A DNA stretch of 64,000 bases from Sphingomonas sp. CROZ-RG-20F-R02-07. Its GTDB lineage: Bacteria > Pseudomonadota > Alphaproteobacteria > Sphingomonadales > Sphingomonadaceae. Below are positions 61,796 to 64,000 of this stretch, piece by piece; positions within the stretch are counted from its first letter, which is position 1; each line of letters starts with the position of its first letter. Below the pieces are notes generated by a model that had not been told where the DNA came from, did no database searches, and saw only the letters and a program-made list of their open reading frames with translations. A program made the position numbers and the translations under genes. The stretch covers positions 1 to 64,000 of the forward strand of contig NZ_JAKNQJ010000009.1 in the NCBI RefSeq assembly GCF_022662335.1. The letters run 5' to 3'.

Positions 61796-61900
61796 CCACC
61801 CCGGCGGAAGCCGGGGTCCAGGTACGCAACGACGCGGATCGATCGTTGCGCTACGTTACATCCACCTTGCCAACCACCCGGCGTTCGCCCGGGTGGTTGG
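61796..61900. repeat. Half copy of family A repeat plus long hairpin in the sucA-sucB gap
   Basis: A single repeat arm (61796-61825, CCCCGGCGGAAGCCGGGG core) is followed by a perfect 12-bp stem (61870-61881 with 61889-61900, loop CGTTCGC). There is no T-run after the stem on the minus strand, so it may protect or process the mRNA between the two cistrons. Confidence 0.7.
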
Positions 61901-61908
61901 CCGTTCCC

Positions 61909-64000
61909 TTACGACTTCCGCGTACGCCGGATCTCGTCGCGCACATTCTGTCCCAGCGCGTCCGCGACGAGCGCGGCCTGCTCCGTCTGATGGCGCTTCA
62001 TCAGGCCCGTGGCGGGCGAGGCCGACGCCATCCGGCCGGCATAGCGCGCGCGCGCGATACGCCCACCGGCGCTGGCCAGCGCCTCCTCGATCATCGGCTC
62101 GACGAAGAACCAATAGCCCTGGTTCTTCGGCTCTTCCTGCGCCCAAACCACGTCCTCGAGCGCGGGCATGCGCGCCAGGCGCTTGGCCAGAGGCTCGCCG
62201 GGGAAGGGATAGAGCTGCTCGATACGGACGATCTGCGTCGTCGTGTCGCCCGCCGCGTCGCGCGCCTCCATCAGGTCGTACGCCACCTTGCCGGTGCACA
62301 GCACGACGCGCTTCGTCGCGGCATCGGCGGGGGCGGCGGGGTCGGACAGGATGCGCCGGAAATGCGTGTCGCCGACGAATTCCTCCGCCTTCGACACCGC
62401 CATCTTGTGGCGCAGCAGCGATTTGGGCGTCATCACGATCAGCGGCTTGCGGAACGAACGGTGCATCTGCCGGCGCAGCAGGTGATAGTAGTTCGCCGGC
62501 GTCGTGCAGTTCGCGACCTGCATATTGTCCCCTGCGCACAATTGCAGGAAGCGCTCGGGCCGTGCCGAGCTATGCTCGGGCCCCTGCCCCTCGTAACCAT
62601 GCGGCAGCAGCATCACGAGACCGTTGGCGCGCAGCCACTTGGCCTCGCCGCTCGCGATGAACTGGTCGATCATGATCTGCGCGCCGTTGACGAAGTCGCC
62701 GAACTGCGCCTCCCACAGCACCAGCGTCTTCGGGTCGGCCAGCGCATAGCCATATTCGAAGCCGAGTACGCCATATTCGGATAGCGGGCTGTCGAGCACC
62801 TCGAAATTGCCATGCTCGATCGAACGCAGCGGCACATATTTATGCTCGTCGGTCTGGTCGACCCACACCGCGTGGCGCTGGCTGAACGTCCCGCGGCCCG
62901 AATCCTGGCCCGACAGGCGCACGCCATACCCCTCGGACAGCAGCGACCCGAAGGCGAGTGCCTCGCCCGTCGCCCAGTCGAAGCCGGCACCCGCACGAAA
63001 CATCTCGCGCTTGGCATCGAGCACGCGGCCGAGCGTCTTGTGGATCTTCAGATCCTCGGGGATCGTCGTCAGCGTGCGGCCGAGCGCGTCGAACAGCTTG
63101 GGCGCGATCCCCGTCTCCAGGTTGCGCCGCGCGCTTTCGGCATCGGCCGGCGCGTGCAGGCCCGACCAGCGGCCGGCGAACCAGTCCGCCTTGTTCGGCT
63201 GATAGGCGGCACCCGCCTCGAACTCGCCCTCGAGCAACGTCGTGAACTGGTGGACCTCCCGGTCGACCCAGGCCTGGTCGACGATCTTCTCCTCGATCAG
63301 CCGCTGGCCATAGACCGTGCCGACGCCGGGATGCTGGCGAATCTTGTCGTACATCAGCGGCTGGGTGAAGCTCGGCTCGTCGCCCTCGTTATGGCCGAAG
63401 CGGCGATAGCACCACATGTCGATCACGATGTCGCGGTGGAAGGTCTGGCGGAATTCCATCGCCATCTTCGTCGCGAAGGTCACCGCCTCGGGATCGTCGC
63501 CGTTGACGTGGAAGATCGGCGCCTGGACGCCCTTGGCCACGTCCGACGGATAATCGGACGAGCGCGCGAATTGCGGGCTGGTCGTGAAGCCGATCTGGTT
63601 GTTGATGATGAAATGGACGCAGCCGCCGGTGTTATAGCCGCGGATGCCCGAGAAGCCGAGGCATTCCCACACGATCCCCTGCCCCGCGAACGCCGCGTCA
63701 CCATGGATCAGCACGGGCAGCGCGTGGAGATGCTCCTTCAGATCGCCCGCGATCGTCTGGATCGCGCGCGTCTTGCCGAGCACCACCGGATCGGCCGCCT
63801 CCAGATGGCTGGGGTTGGCGACCAGGCTCATATGCACCTTGTGGCCGTCGAACTCGCGATCGGTGCTGGTGCCCAGGTGATATTTCACGTCGCCCGATCC
63901 GCCGACTTCCTCGGGATTGGCCGAGCCGCCGCCGAATTCGTGGAAGATGATCCGCAGCGGCTTGGCCATGACGTTCGCCAGCACGTTCAGCCGACCGCGA
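61909..64000 (-). CDS. sucA: 2-oxoglutarate dehydrogenase E1, N-terminus beyond the window
   Basis: Thiamine-diphosphate enzyme that decarboxylates 2-oxoglutarate and succinylates the E2 lipoyl arm. About 697 residues are visible; the frame is open through the right edge (RGRLNVLANVMAKP precedes the ATG at 63984), so that ATG is internal. Motifs: HGDAAFAGQGIVWE, YNTGGCVHFIINNQIGFTT, CYRRFGHNEGDEPSF, LPHGYEGQGPEHSSAR and FPGEPLAKRL near the C-terminus. First gene of the minus-strand sucA-sucB-lpdA operon. Confidence 0.97.
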   Translation of the reverse strand, partial: RGRLNVLANVMAKPLRIIFHEFGGGSANPEEVGGSGDVKYHLGTSTDREFDGHKVHMSLVANPSHLEAADPVVLGKTRAIQTIAGDLKEHLHALPVLIHGDAAFAGQGIVWECLGFSGIRGYNTGGCVHFIINNQIGFTTSPQFARSSDYPSDVAKGVQAPIFHVNGDDPEAVTFATKMAMEFRQTFHRDIVIDMWCYRRFGHNEGDEPSFTQPLMYDKIRQHPGVGTVYGQRLIEEKIVDQAWVDREVHQFTTLLEGEFEAGAAYQPNKADWFAGRWSGLHAPADAESARRNLETGIAPKLFDALGRTLTTIPEDLKIHKTLGRVLDAKREMFRAGAGFDWATGEALAFGSLLSEGYGVRLSGQDSGRGTFSQRHAVWVDQTDEHKYVPLRSIEHGNFEVLDSPLSEYGVLGFEYGYALADPKTLVLWEAQFGDFVNGAQIMIDQFIASGEAKWLRANGLVMLLPHGYEGQGPEHSSARPERFLQLCAGDNMQVANCTTPANYYHLLRRQMHRSFRKPLIVMTPKSLLRHKMAVSKAEEFVGDTHFRRILSDPAAPADAATKRVVLCTGKVAYDLMEARDAAGDTTTQIVRIEQLYPFPGEPLAKRLARMPALEDVVWAQEEPKNQGYWFFVEPMIEEALASAGGRIARARYAGRMASASPATGLMKRHQTEQAALVADALGQNVRDEIRRTRKS

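Overview
The window is high-GC DNA with almost wall-to-wall genes. It looks like the chromosome of a sphingomonad (Alphaproteobacteria, Sphingomonadaceae, Sphingomonas-like). The grounds are the infB-rbfA-truB-rpsO-pnp order, a two-piece circularly permuted tmRNA gene of the alphaproteobacterial kind with tag ANDNEALAIAA, an Oar-like TonB-dependent receptor, an NDUFS4-like complex I accessory subunit, several protein families common in sphingomonads, and dispersed palindromic repeats. No rRNA, phage, IS element, integrase or CRISPR array was found. The assignment rests on recognition of families, not on a search.

Layout. 1-6.8 kb: translation and RNA-decay block (infB, cut at the left edge; rbfA; a thymidine kinase; truB; rpsO; pnp), with two clear hairpin terminators and a structured rpsO-pnp leader. 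6.9-9.4 kb: an orphan FkbH-type HAD/GNAT protein with an extra C-terminal domain, split ssrA on the minus strand, and an Rrf2 regulator. 9.5-15.3 kb: mscL, a lemA-TPM-TPM-NUDIX operon, a complex I accessory subunit and hrpB. 15.3-16 kb is a repeat-rich gap. 16-27.4 kb: a Tat-exported SDR, ligA, a large TonB-dependent receptor, a LytS/LytTR two-component pair, a RibD-C/DHFR-fold protein and an ABC-F ATPase. 27.5-33.9 kb: small proteins, two toxin-antitoxin modules flanking typA, and a TelA/XpaC-like pair. 33.9-48.6 kb: cysQ-like, pmbA, ubiA, rsmE, gshA, an ICMT-like membrane protein, tRNA-Gly(UCC), an EF-hand/tgt/small protein/M16 peptidase operon joined by 4-nt overlaps, a SleB-type hydrolase and an S9 peptidase. 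48.6-53.6 kb is the most accessory-looking part: small hypothetical proteins, cspA, an HTH protein whose 3' end contains a palindromic repeat, a brnTA module, and a visibly AT-rich two-gene module abutting uvrA. 53.6-64 kb: uvrA, a DUF2059-TonB_C fusion, and the 2-oxoglutarate dehydrogenase operon (sucA cut at the right edge, sucB, lpdA on the minus strand) with palindromic repeats in its gaps.

How genes work together. infB, rbfA, truB and rpsO serve initiation and ribosome or tRNA maturation, and pnp degrades RNA. SucA, SucB and Lpd are E1, E2 and E3 of one TCA-cycle complex. The LytS-like kinase and LytTR regulator are translationally coupled. YefM-YoeB, the AbrB/ParE-type pair and BrnT-BrnA are toxin-antitoxin modules, two of them with recognisable operator palindromes. 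The best candidate for an undescribed system is the AT-rich pair at 52195-53542: a cytosolic protein plus a predicted four-helix membrane protein.
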